DNA from: an uncultured Bacteroidota bacterium
Lineage (GTDB): Bacteria; Bacteroidota; Bacteroidia; Flavobacteriales; Flavobacteriaceae
DNA: 64,000 bases
NCBI GenBank assembly: GCA_902512065.1
Contig: CABXHU010000001.1
Location: 1-64,000, forward strand
Reading direction: 5' to 3'
Shown here: positions 10,330-19,591 of the stretch, piece by piece
Position numbering within the stretch: position 1 is the first letter of the stretch
Layout: the number at the start of each line of letters is the position of its first letter
The notes under the pieces: model-generated
What the model saw: the letters and a program-made list of their open reading frames with translations, nothing else
What the model was told of the DNA's origin: nothing
The model's database searches: none
Program-made: the position numbers and the translations under genes

Positions 10330-10374
10330 TCTTTAATTTTCAGAGTTGTACTTTTATAGTACACAATTTTTATA

Positions 10375-11001
10375 ATGCCAATTATTCGAACAATTAGACC
10401 GAATGATAATACCGTTGTTGGTATTTGGAATATTACAGAATCAATAGATGATTTATCTAACCAGGTTGTTTTATCTTCAACATCTAAAGAGCTATTAAAA
10501 AGCAGAAAAACCAGTATTCATAAATTACAATTTCTGAGTATTAGGGCTATTTTACTAGAGTTTGGTTATTCTGACCAGGATCTATCATATATAAATAATT
10601 CTCCAATTTTAAATAATGGAAAAAAAATATCTATAAGTCATTCAAATTTATTTTCATGCGTAATAATAAGTGATTTTAAAGTTGGAATTGACGTTCAGGA
10701 GTTTAATAATAAAATTAATACCATTGCAAAAAAATTTATTGGTTATGAAACTTTATATGTAAAAGATAATGATACTCAAATCATTTCAATAATTTGGAAT
10801 ATTAAAGAATCAATATATAAGATTGCTGAAATCATAGGATTAGATTATAAAAACCATTTATTAGTAATACCATTCAATATAAATGACGATTTTACGTATT
10901 CATGGCTTATTTATAAAAAACGTAAGGAAAGGTATATCTCCTATTTTTTTACAATAGAAAATTATAGTTTTGCATATCTAATACATACAGGTGATGAATG
11001 A
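10375..11001 (+). CDS. 4'-phosphopantetheinyl transferase superfamily protein
   Basis: ISHSNLFSCVIISDFKVGIDVQEF ... WNIKESIYKI (GxD ... WxxKE) motifs. Confidence 0.8.
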   Translation: MPIIRTIRPNDNTVVGIWNITESIDDLSNQVVLSSTSKELLKSRKTSIHKLQFLSIRAILLEFGYSDQDLSYINNSPILNNGKKISISHSNLFSCVIISDFKVGIDVQEFNNKINTIAKKFIGYETLYVKDNDTQIISIIWNIKESIYKIAEIIGLDYKNHLLVIPFNINDDFTYSWLIYKKRKERYISYFFTIENYSFAYLIHTGDE

Positions 11002-11626
11002 AATTTATGAGTTTTTTTTAGAGGCATATTCTAATTCTCCAACATTTATAATTATACTTGAATTTATTGCCTTTGTTTTTGGAATAATAAGTGTTGTGTA
11101 TGCTAAAAAAGAAAATATATTAGTTTATCCAACAGGAATTATTTGCACGGTAATAACAATCTATCTTTTGTATAGGGCTCAGTATTTTGGTGATATGATG
11201 ATGAATATTTACTATTCAATAATGAGTATATATGGATGGTGGAATTGGTCTAGAATTAAAAATAATCGTTACATAGTTCTAATAACTAGAACAAATAAAA
11301 AGGAATATTTGATAGCATCCTTTTTCTTTTTACTAACAATAGGAATTACATATACCGTGTATAAAATGAACTTAGACTCTCTTGAAATACCAAATTATAT
11401 TGACATTTTTACCTCTGGAATTTTCTTTACAGCAATGTGGTTAATGGCTAACAAGAAAATTGAGAGTTGGATTTTTTGGGTTATAGGAGATATAATTACA
11501 GTACCATTATATAGTTATAGAGGATTAGGTATGTTATCTTTGCAGTACTTAATCTTTTTGATACTAGCAATACAAGGATATTTAGAATGGAAAAAGACCT
11601 TAAACAAACAGAATCAAACTGCATAA
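10991..11626 (+). CDS. pnuC: PnuC family nicotinamide riboside/thiamine transporter
   Basis: Multi-TM; YYSIMSIYGWWNWSR; QYLIFLILAIQGYLEWKKTL. Confidence 0.88.
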   Translation: MMNEIYEFFLEAYSNSPTFIIILEFIAFVFGIISVVYAKKENILVYPTGIICTVITIYLLYRAQYFGDMMMNIYYSIMSIYGWWNWSRIKNNRYIVLITRTNKKEYLIASFFFLLTIGITYTVYKMNLDSLEIPNYIDIFTSGIFFTAMWLMANKKIESWIFWVIGDIITVPLYSYRGLGMLSLQYLIFLILAIQGYLEWKKTLNKQNQTA

Positions 11627-12153
11627 AAGTTGTGTTATTTGGCCCTGAATCTACTGGAAAAACAACTTTAGCAAAAAAACTAGCAAGACATTACAATTCA
11701 GTTTGGGTTAGAGAATATGCGAGAGAATATTTGCAAAATAAATGGAATAATCAGAGAAAAACATGTGAGCCAAAGGATCTTCTAGAAATTGCAAAAGGTC
11801 AAATAAGATTGGAAAACGAATTATCTAAAAAAACTAATTCAGTTTTAATATGTGATACAGATTTATTGGAAACTAAGGTGTACTCCGAAACATACTATTC
11901 AGACACCTGTGATCCAATGATAGAAAAATACGCAATAGAAAACTCCTATGACATGTATTTTTTAACTTACATTGATGTCCCATGGGTTAAGGATGACCTT
12001 AGAGACAAACCAAATGAAAGATTAGAGTCATTTAATATTTTTGAAAGAACATTAATCAAATATAATCGACCATATTTTGTGTTAAAAGGAAGTAAAAAAG
12101 AAAAACTAAAAAAAGCAATTAACTGTATTGATAATTTACTAAAAAAAACATAA
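11587..12153 (+). CDS. AAA/NadR-like ribosylnicotinamide kinase-type ATPase
   Basis: FGPESTGKTTLAKKLARHYN Walker A; VREYAREYL; overlaps pnuC by 40 nt. Confidence 0.83.
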   Translation: MEKDLKQTESNCIKVVLFGPESTGKTTLAKKLARHYNSVWVREYAREYLQNKWNNQRKTCEPKDLLEIAKGQIRLENELSKKTNSVLICDTDLLETKVYSETYYSDTCDPMIEKYAIENSYDMYFLTYIDVPWVKDDLRDKPNERLESFNIFERTLIKYNRPYFVLKGSKKEKLKKAINCIDNLLKKT

Positions 12154-12162
12154 ATTTACCCT

Positions 12163-12468
12163 GTGAAAAAAATTTACAGTATTTTTCTTATATGTGTATT
12201 AGCTATACCAACCCTATTTGGTATAGAACATATTTTTTCAGAAGAACATATAATTTGCGATGAAGTTGAGCTCCATGTTCATGAATTGGAGAATCACTGC
12301 TCTATTTGTTATTTTTTCAATACAAACTATGATGATAGTTTTGTAGATTTTAAAAAACAAGATCGCAAATCAAATACTATAGATAGTCCAACTATAGTTT
12401 ACACTAAACTTTATTCTACTAATTTTTTATTTTATTTTGATTCTAGAGGGCCTCCTTCTAATTGTTAA
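12163..12468 (+). CDS. Small secreted His/Cys-containing protein, GTG start, upstream of metal-type TonB receptor
   Basis: Signal peptide-like N-terminus; CDEVELHVHELENHCSICYF. Confidence 0.65.
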   Translation: MKKIYSIFLICVLAIPTLFGIEHIFSEEHIICDEVELHVHELENHCSICYFFNTNYDDSFVDFKKQDRKSNTIDSPTIVYTKLYSTNFLFYFDSRGPPSNC

Positions 12469-12518
12469 GACCAACTTCAGTATTAACAATTAATCATAAC
12501 AAATAAAAAATAAAAATC

Positions 12519-14579
12519 ATGAAAAAAATTATTTCATATGCCTTTATGGCATTATGCTTATTATATACAAATAAAAATATTTCCCAGACCTCAGATGAGG
12601 TAATTATAACAGAAGATTTGGATGAAGTAGTAATATCAATTCCATTCAATGAATCTGAAAAAAACAATATAATTAATGTTACAAAAGTCTCAGTTGATTT
12701 AAATAATCCATTGATGTTTCAACAAATTTCTAAATCTATTGAAAATATTCCTGGGGTATCTTTTATGACAACTGGTCCTGGAATTTCAAAACCTGTTATT
12801 AGAGGATTGAGTGGAAACAGAGTAGTTGTTTATAACCAGGGTGTTAGAATGGAAAACCAACAATGGGGAGACGAACATAGTATGGGAGTCAGTGGATCAG
12901 GAATTAGCTCTATAGAGGTAATTAAGGGTCCAATGTCAATCTTATATGGAAGTGATGCAATTGGAGGTGTTATTTATACAGTGCCTGAAGAATATACAAA
13001 ATATGATGGCACTAAGGTTGATTTAAGTACCGCATATAACTCAAATTATCAGGGAATTACTACTAACATAGGTGTAAAAGGTGGGTCAAATGATTTAAAA
13101 TATATTATAAGAGGTAATATGACTGATAATGGCAACTTTAATACGGCAGATGAGGAAGTTGAAAACACTTTTCTTGAAGAAAAAGATATTAAGGTAGCTT
13201 TAGGATATAGTACGAAGTCTTACGAATCAAACTTTAGAATGAATATGACAGAGACAATTGCTGGGATTCCACATGAAGAAGAACATCATGATGAGGACCA
13301 TGAAGATGGTGATGAGGATGATGAGGACCATGATGATCATGAAGAAGAAGGTGAGGCTTATATAGAGACAGAAAATATGATTTTATCTTGGGAGAATATT
13401 TTTAATTTTAGTGATTCAGAGTTAAATGTCAAATTGGGCTACTCAAATAATATATTAAGAGAATATGGGGAACATGAAGAGCATGAAGAGGATCATGAAG
13501 ATGGTGATGAAGACCGGGATGATGATGACCATGACGACCATGAAGAACATGAAGGCGCTCATCTCGATATGGGATTAAAAACTACAAGTCTTGACTTAAA
13601 GTATAGCTTACCAAAACTAGAAAATTTAGAAACAATAATTGGTGCAACTATTTTAAGCCAAGAAAATAAAAATAATGGAGAAGAAATGTTAATCCCAGAT
13701 GCAGAAAAAATGGATATTGGAATATTTGGAGTTTGGCATTATCATCTTGATAATATTGATTTTGTATTTGGATCCAGATATGACAATAGAGAAATAAAAG
13801 TTGGTGGAGATGAATATGAATATTTTGGTTTTGTAAATTCTTTAGGATTAAAAACAAGTATAGGATCAAACTCTACCATTAGATTAAACTTGTCATCTGG
13901 CTATAGAGCTCCAAATTTATCAGAACTATTTTCAGATGGAGCTCACCATGGAACAAGTCAATATCAAATAGGCAGTACTAGCTTAGAAGAGGAAAAAAAT
14001 ACCCAATATGATGTTTCTTATGAGTACAGAAATAATGAAAATTTTGTTTTAGGCGTAGATGTGTTTTATAATAATATAAGTGACTACATATATTTAAGTC
14101 CAACAGGCGGTGTTATTGATGAACTAGCTGTATATAATTATGATCAGACAGATAGTAAACTCTTTGGTGGGGAAATCCAATTATCATATCAAACTGGTAT
14201 TGATTGGCTGTCTTTTGACACATCAATAGAATATCTGAATGGAGAAACATCTGATGGAGATTATCTTCCAATGATTGCCCCATTAACATTTAGGCAGGAT
14301 TTTACTATAGATATAAGTGATAATATTTTTGAATTGAATTTTTTATATAAGTCCAAACAGGATAATGTAAGTGAATTTGAATCTACTACTGATTCTTACT
14401 TTATAGTTAATCTTTCAGGCTCACATAAAGTTGATATGTCAGACAATTCTTTAAATATATTTTGGTCTGTAAATAATTTATTAAATCAAGAATATATTGA
14501 TCATATGTCAAGATTGAAAAACTTAGGAATTCATGAAATGGGTAGAAATATCTCTGTAGGATTGAATTATAATTTTTAG
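12519..14579 (+). CDS. TonB-dependent receptor, probable zinc/metal type (ZnuD-like), with two His/Asp/Glu-rich loops
   Basis: Plug motifs PGVSFMTTGPGISKPVIRGLSGNRVVVYNQGVRMENQQWGDEHS; loops HEEEHHDEDHEDGDEDDEDHDDHEEE and HEEHEEDHEDGDEDRDDDDHDDHEEHEGAH; C-terminal GRNISVGLNYNF. Confidence 0.88.
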   Translation: MKKIISYAFMALCLLYTNKNISQTSDEVIITEDLDEVVISIPFNESEKNNIINVTKVSVDLNNPLMFQQISKSIENIPGVSFMTTGPGISKPVIRGLSGNRVVVYNQGVRMENQQWGDEHSMGVSGSGISSIEVIKGPMSILYGSDAIGGVIYTVPEEYTKYDGTKVDLSTAYNSNYQGITTNIGVKGGSNDLKYIIRGNMTDNGNFNTADEEVENTFLEEKDIKVALGYSTKSYESNFRMNMTETIAGIPHEEEHHDEDHEDGDEDDEDHDDHEEEGEAYIETENMILSWENIFNFSDSELNVKLGYSNNILREYGEHEEHEEDHEDGDEDRDDDDHDDHEEHEGAHLDMGLKTTSLDLKYSLPKLENLETIIGATILSQENKNNGEEMLIPDAEKMDIGIFGVWHYHLDNIDFVFGSRYDNREIKVGGDEYEYFGFVNSLGLKTSIGSNSTIRLNLSSGYRAPNLSELFSDGAHHGTSQYQIGSTSLEEEKNTQYDVSYEYRNNENFVLGVDVFYNNISDYIYLSPTGGVIDELAVYNYDQTDSKLFGGEIQLSYQTGIDWLSFDTSIEYLNGETSDGDYLPMIAPLTFRQDFTIDISDNIFELNFLYKSKQDNVSEFESTTDSYFIVNLSGSHKVDMSDNSLNIFWSVNNLLNQEYIDHMSRLKNLGIHEMGRNISVGLNYNF

Positions 14580-14600
14580 TTGTTTGTTTTTATTTAGTAA

Positions 14601-14634
14601 AAGCGGTTATACTTTTTAGTATAGCCGCTTTTTT
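14601..14634. terminator. Intrinsic terminator after metal-type TonB receptor
   Basis: 12-bp stem AGCGGTTATACT-TTTT-AGTATAGCCGCT followed by T5. Confidence 0.85.
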
Positions 14635-14676
14635 ATATAATATTTTAAATTCAGATATATAAAAATATTATATTTG

Positions 14677-14767
14677 ATTATTCTCATAAGGGGGTGCTTT
14701 ATAGGCTGAGATCATACCCATTGAACCTAGAACAGATAATGCTGTTTAGGAATAACAAATGAATAAT
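14677..14767 (+). promoter_or_regulatory. TPP (THI element) riboswitch
   Basis: GGGGTGC...GGCTGAGATCATACCCATTGAACCTAGAACAGATAATGCTGTTTAGGAA matches the TPP aptamer conserved cores; P1 formed by ATTATTC/GAATAAT. Confidence 0.93.
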
Positions 14768-14788
14768 TCCCCTTTTTATTCTTTATAA

Positions 14789-16918
14789 ATGAGACTTATG
14801 AAAAAATTAATCATTTTTTTTTATCTAATTACTCTTTCTGCTCTATCTCAAGAAATTGCTATAGATTCAATGAAAATAGAGAATCTTGAAGAGGTTTTAG
14901 TATCATCGGTTAGGGTAAAAAACAATATTCCAATTGCATATAATAATATTTCAAAAAAAGAAATTTCAAATAGAAATTTGGGTCAGGACTTGCCAATTTT
15001 ATTAAACTTTTTGCCTAATGTTGTTACTACATCAGATGCTGGAGCAGGTATTGGTTATACTGGAATTAGAATAAGAGGTATTAATTCACAATCAACAAAT
15101 GTCACCATTAATGGCATCCCTTATAATGATGCTGAATCTTTGGGAACTTTTTGGGTAGATCTTCCTGATTTTTCTTCATCGGTCGAAAATTTACAAGTTC
15201 AGAGAGGAATTGGTACATCCGTTAATGGCTCAAGTGCTTTTGGGGCTAGTATAAATATTTTAACAGATAAAATATCTGATGACCCTTATTTTGAAAATTC
15301 TAATTCTATAGGCAGTTATAATACATTAAAAAATACATTTCGATTTAGCACAGGCCTAATAAATGAGCAATTTGAATTTTCAGGGAGGTTATCTAAAATT
15401 GATTCAGACGGCTATATTGATAGGGCATCATCAGATTTAAAGTCTTATTTTTTACAACTATCATATAAAAAAAACAAGACACTTGTAAAATTCTTGAACT
15501 TTGGCGGACATGAAATAACCTATCAGGCTTGGAATGGGATTGATCCAGAAACTTTAGCAACAGACAGAACATACAATCCCTCGGGATTATATTATGATTT
15601 AAATGGACAGATTAGATTTCATGAGAATGAAGTAGATAATTATAAGCAAGATCATTTTCAATTACATTGGAGTGAAATAATAAACAATAGAATAACTTCA
15701 AATCTTGGAATCAATCTTACAAATGGTTTGGGATACTACGAACAGTATAATGAAAATAATAACCAAGATTATATAACTAGAAAATGGCTAGATAATAAAT
15801 TTTTAGTATTTAATTATTCTCTTGAATACGAATACAAAAAAAATAATATAATTTTTGGAACAACATATAGCAAGTATGATGGAGATCATTTTGGAGAAAT
15901 AATTTGGGCACAAAACTCAGATGATATTCAGTATAATGATTTGTATTACAATGGAAATGGAGTAAAAAAAGATTTTAGTAATTTCTTAAAATATATTTAT
16001 CAGTTTTCAGATGCAATTACCATATATGGGGATTTGCAACTAAGAAATATAACATATAAAACTAATGGAGATACTTCAAATTTAGAAGATTTTTTAATTG
16101 ACAAATCATATAGTTTCTTTAACCCAAAGGCTGGACTTAATTTTGAATTGAATAAAAAAAATAGATTCTATTTTTCTATTTCCAAAGCATTTAGAGAACC
16201 AACTAGAAGTGATTTTGAAAGTAATAGCCAAATTAAACCTGAAGAGTTAGTTGATATTGAATTGGGATGGAATTCTAAATTAGAAAGAATCCTTATAAAT
16301 GCAAACTGGTATTATATGAAGTATAAGAATCAACTTGTACTAACTGGTGAGATAGATGATGTTGGAACACCAGTTAGAGAAAATAGTGGACAGAGTTATA
16401 GACATGGCTTAGAAATAGAATCTATACTAAACATGTCAAATAAAATCAGTATAAATGCGAACATGAGTATAAGTGAAAATAAAAACATTAATTATTTGAC
16501 TTCAATTAATGGTGAAATAGTAAATTTAGGTGATACTCAAATTTCATTTTCACCAAAATTAGTTTCATCTATAGGCTTTAGTTTTAGACCAATAAACAAA
16601 TTATATTTATCCTTTATAACTAAGCATATTGGAGATCAGTTTATGAGTAATACAGATTCTGATTTATCAAAATTAGACTCATATACCATATCTTATTTTA
16701 ATATTGTTTTTAAATTAAAAAATACCAAATTATTTAATGAAGTAACTATTTCAGCTATAATAAATAATTTATTTAATACAAACTATGTTTCAAATGGGTA
16801 TCATTACACTTATGATGACACGTGGAGTATTCCTGAACAGGTAGTAACATATGAAGGTGTTGGGTATTACCCCCAAGCTACAAGAAATTATTTATTAGGA
16901 ATTGCCTTTAAGTTTTAA
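14789..16918 (+). CDS. TonB-dependent receptor, predicted thiamine/thiamine-precursor outer-membrane transporter
   Basis: TonB plug and barrel (GIRIRGINSQSTNVTINGIPYNDAES; C-terminal YLLGIAFKF); directly downstream of TPP riboswitch. Confidence 0.87.
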   Translation: MRLMKKLIIFFYLITLSALSQEIAIDSMKIENLEEVLVSSVRVKNNIPIAYNNISKKEISNRNLGQDLPILLNFLPNVVTTSDAGAGIGYTGIRIRGINSQSTNVTINGIPYNDAESLGTFWVDLPDFSSSVENLQVQRGIGTSVNGSSAFGASINILTDKISDDPYFENSNSIGSYNTLKNTFRFSTGLINEQFEFSGRLSKIDSDGYIDRASSDLKSYFLQLSYKKNKTLVKFLNFGGHEITYQAWNGIDPETLATDRTYNPSGLYYDLNGQIRFHENEVDNYKQDHFQLHWSEIINNRITSNLGINLTNGLGYYEQYNENNNQDYITRKWLDNKFLVFNYSLEYEYKKNNIIFGTTYSKYDGDHFGEIIWAQNSDDIQYNDLYYNGNGVKKDFSNFLKYIYQFSDAITIYGDLQLRNITYKTNGDTSNLEDFLIDKSYSFFNPKAGLNFELNKKNRFYFSISKAFREPTRSDFESNSQIKPEELVDIELGWNSKLERILINANWYYMKYKNQLVLTGEIDDVGTPVRENSGQSYRHGLEIESILNMSNKISINANMSISENKNINYLTSINGEIVNLGDTQISFSPKLVSSIGFSFRPINKLYLSFITKHIGDQFMSNTDSDLSKLDSYTISYFNIVFKLKNTKLFNEVTISAIINNLFNTNYVSNGYHYTYDDTWSIPEQVVTYEGVGYYPQATRNYLLGIAFKF

Positions 16919-17343
16919 AAACTAGTAATTAGCAGACTACTACCATTTTGTTCTACCCTATATGTTTTTAAGCCACATGTTAATTGAGTTTCTAAAGATT
17001 GACCAGTTATTAAACTGTATTTATTTTCATCAGGGCAATTACAAGAAGCTTCTAAACCTTCTATAGACAAAATTGAACATTGACTATATGTGTGATTTGG
17101 ATCGGCAGCATCCCAAGCTAAAAATCCAGTACCGGAATTTGTTACTATTACTCCACCGTTACCAATATTTCCTACGTATACTGAGTTGCTAATGAAATTC
17201 AAATCATTGTATTGAGGTAGATTTAGATTTACTTCATGAGCAACTTTTATGTTTAACAAAAAATTACACCTAGGGTCTGGATCTATATCAGAGCATGAAA
17301 AAACCCCACATAGCATAAAGTAAAATAGTATCTGTCTTTTCAT
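16915..17343 (-). CDS. Hypothetical lipoprotein with conserved cysteines
   Basis: MKRQILFYFMLCGVFSCSD lipobox; CSILSIEGLEASCNCPDENKYSLITGQ. Confidence 0.7.
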   Translation of the reverse strand: MKRQILFYFMLCGVFSCSDIDPDPRCNFLLNIKVAHEVNLNLPQYNDLNFISNSVYVGNIGNGGVIVTNSGTGFLAWDAADPNHTYSQCSILSIEGLEASCNCPDENKYSLITGQSLETQLTCGLKTYRVEQNGSSLLITSF

Positions 17344-17399
17344 TTTGTGAAATTACAATAAAATAAGATTGAAATAAATATTTTGTATATTTGATTATG

Positions 17400-17423
17400 A
17401 TCTCGTGTAAACGAGATTTTTTT
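17400..17423 (+). promoter_or_regulatory. Hairpin plus U-tract in greA leader (attenuator-like or 5' stabilising element)
   Basis: ATCTCGT-GTAA-ACGAGAT-TTTTTT: 7-bp perfect stem, GNRA-type loop, T6; lies between divergent genes, just after TATATTTG at 17386-17393. Confidence 0.7.
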
Positions 17424-17456
17424 AATATAACTAGTTAATAGACAAAATATTAGATC

Positions 17457-17930
17457 ATGAGTAAAGTCTCATATTATACTGAAGAGGGATTAAAAAACTT
17501 AAGGGAAGAGCTTAATAAATTAAAGGATATTGAGAGACCCAAAATATCTAATGCAATTGCTGAGGCAAGAGATAAGGGTGATTTAAGCGAAAATGCTGAA
17601 TATGATGCAGCAAAGGAAGCTCAAGGAATGTTAGAAATGAAAATCTCAAAATTAGAAGAAACTTTAGCTGGAGCTAGATTAATGGATGAGAGTCAGCTAG
17701 ATACTTCTAAAATATTAGTATTATCGAAAGTTAAAATTAAAAATGAGGCTAATGGAATGGAGATGGACTATATGCTAGTGGCAGATGGTGAAGCAGATTT
17801 AGCTTCTGGGAAAATATCTGTAAATTCCCCAATTGGTAAAGGATTACTGGGAAAATCAGTTGGAGATGTAGCTGAAATAAGTGTTCCAAATGGTACTTTA
17901 AAATTTAAAATCTTAGAAATTTCTAGATAA
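17457..17930 (+). CDS. greA: Transcription elongation factor GreA
   Basis: YYTEEGLKNLREELNKLKDIERPKISNAIAEARDKGDLSENAEYDAAKE. Confidence 0.97.
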   Translation: MSKVSYYTEEGLKNLREELNKLKDIERPKISNAIAEARDKGDLSENAEYDAAKEAQGMLEMKISKLEETLAGARLMDESQLDTSKILVLSKVKIKNEANGMEMDYMLVADGEADLASGKISVNSPIGKGLLGKSVGDVAEISVPNGTLKFKILEISR

Positions 17931-18329
17931 ATGTCATCAATATTTTCAAAAATTATTTCCGGAGATATTCCATGCTTCAAAGTTGCTGAAAATGAAAACT
18001 TTTTAGCTTTTTTAGATATTAACCCAAATACTAAAGGACATACATTGTGTATCCCAAAGGTTGAAGTTGATGATTTTCTGGATCTTGATCCAGAACTTTT
18101 TAAGGAATTAATTAATTTTTCTAGAAATGTTGCTTTAGCAATTAAAAACACTATTCCTTGTGAAAAGGTAGCTTTATCTATTATTGGACTAGAAGTACCT
18201 CATGTTCATGTTCATTTAATTCCAATAACTGATATTAAAGATGTAACATTTATAAATAAGATAAAGTTAGAAGAAGATGAGTTTATTGATGTTTCAGAAA
18301 AAATTTCTTTAGCCTATAGTTCTCTTTAA
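17931..18329 (+). CDS. HIT family hydrolase
   Basis: SIFSKIISGDIPCFKVAENENFLAFLDINP...; VPHVHVHLIPI triad. Confidence 0.95.
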   Translation: MSSIFSKIISGDIPCFKVAENENFLAFLDINPNTKGHTLCIPKVEVDDFLDLDPELFKELINFSRNVALAIKNTIPCEKVALSIIGLEVPHVHVHLIPITDIKDVTFINKIKLEEDEFIDVSEKISLAYSSL

Positions 18330-19454
18330 TTGAATTTTTATTGTTGTGCCTTCTCCAATTTTTGAAGAAACTACCTCTATAGTTCCTTTATGATAATCTT
18401 CAATTATTCTTTTTGATAAAGAAAGACCTAATCCCCAACCTCTTTCTTTAGACGTATAACCAGGATCAAATATTTTATTAAAAAGCTTTTTATCTATTCC
18501 AATACCAGTATCTGTTATTAATACATCAACCAATAATTTTGTTTCAGCTATCTCAATTGTAATATCTCCTTTGCCTTTCATTGAATCAATACTATTTTTT
18601 ATAAGATTTTCAATTGTCCATCCATAAAGCTGAGGATTTAGTAATGTTATAATTTCTTTTTTTGGAGTTTCTATTTTAAAACTCACTGAATTTGAAGTCC
18701 TGTTTTTCATATACTCAAGAGCACTTTTAGTTTCAGCAATAATATCATTTTTTTCAAGTATTGGAACTGAGCCAATCTTACTAAATCGATCAGTAATTAT
18801 ATTTAGCCTTTTAATGTCTTTTTGAATTTCATCAATATAATTATCATCAATATTTTTGGTTTTTAGAATTTCTACCCAACCCATAATGGAAGATAATGGC
18901 GTTGCAATTTGGTGAGCAGTCTCTTTAGCCATTCCTGACCATAATTTATTTAAAGCAGAAGTTTTTGAGCTTCTATAAAAGAAATATACTACAGATCCAA
19001 ATAGAAATACTATTAGAAGAAGCGCTAGTGGATAATATTTTAATTTATTAATAACAGTTGAATTTCCATAATATAAAATTGACAACAACTCCCCATTAAA
19101 TGTAATTTCTATTGGTTTATTTTCTTTAGAAAATTTTTCAATTAGTTTAGCAACTAAAACTGAGTCTGAAGGTTTAAAATTTTCTATATGATTATGTTCA
19201 ATACTTCCATCTATATTTTTCATAATCATTGGAGTAGAAGTATTTTTTCTTAAAATATCTAAAGTAAGCGAAGATATATTTTCTTGATCAGAATTTATTA
19301 ATTCAAGTTGAGCTTTAGACCATATCTCCATTTTAATTCTTTCTTCACTTTTAAAATTTTGAAAGAAAATGTAGGTATTCCAAAGTATTAATGAAATTAT
19401 TATAAATGACCCTATAATAATTGACCATCTAATAATGTTTGTATTACCTTTCAT
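18309..19454 (-). CDS. Orphan membrane sensor histidine kinase
   Basis: WSGMAKETAHQIATPLSSIMGW H-box; ATPase motifs DTGIGIDKKLF, ERGWGLGLSLSK. Confidence 0.92.
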   Translation of the reverse strand: MKGNTNIIRWSIIIGSFIIISLILWNTYIFFQNFKSEERIKMEIWSKAQLELINSDQENISSLTLDILRKNTSTPMIMKNIDGSIEHNHIENFKPSDSVLVAKLIEKFSKENKPIEITFNGELLSILYYGNSTVINKLKYYPLALLLIVFLFGSVVYFFYRSSKTSALNKLWSGMAKETAHQIATPLSSIMGWVEILKTKNIDDNYIDEIQKDIKRLNIITDRFSKIGSVPILEKNDIIAETKSALEYMKNRTSNSVSFKIETPKKEIITLLNPQLYGWTIENLIKNSIDSMKGKGDITIEIAETKLLVDVLITDTGIGIDKKLFNKIFDPGYTSKERGWGLGLSLSKRIIEDYHKGTIEVVSSKIGEGTTIKIQLKRTIG

Positions 19455-19529
19455 TCTTTAATAAAAAAATAGTGATACTAAATATAGTGAGATTAAATCA
19501 AAACAAACTATTCATTAATTTGCAAATAA

Positions 19530-19561
19530 TTGCTAATCTTTATTTTAGATTGTTAAATTTG
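19530..19561 (+). promoter_or_regulatory. Bacteroidetes-type promoter for DUF3127 gene (TTG-N21-TAAATTTG)
   Basis: TTG at 19530-19532, 21 nt spacer, TAAATTTG at 19554-19561. Confidence 0.5.
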
Positions 19562-19591
19562 TCAATTCATATTAATCAGAAATCAAATTAA

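Noticed and set aside
10347-10370. Hairpin TGTACT-TTTAT-AGTACA after rpmA
   Set aside because: Short AT-rich 6-bp stem with interrupted T-run; may be a weak terminator but not strong enough to call.
13648-13869. 73-aa - strand ORF
   Set aside because: Antisense to the TonB receptor; low-complexity product.
17768-18151. 127-aa - strand ORF
   Set aside because: Antisense across greA and HIT, both firmly supported.
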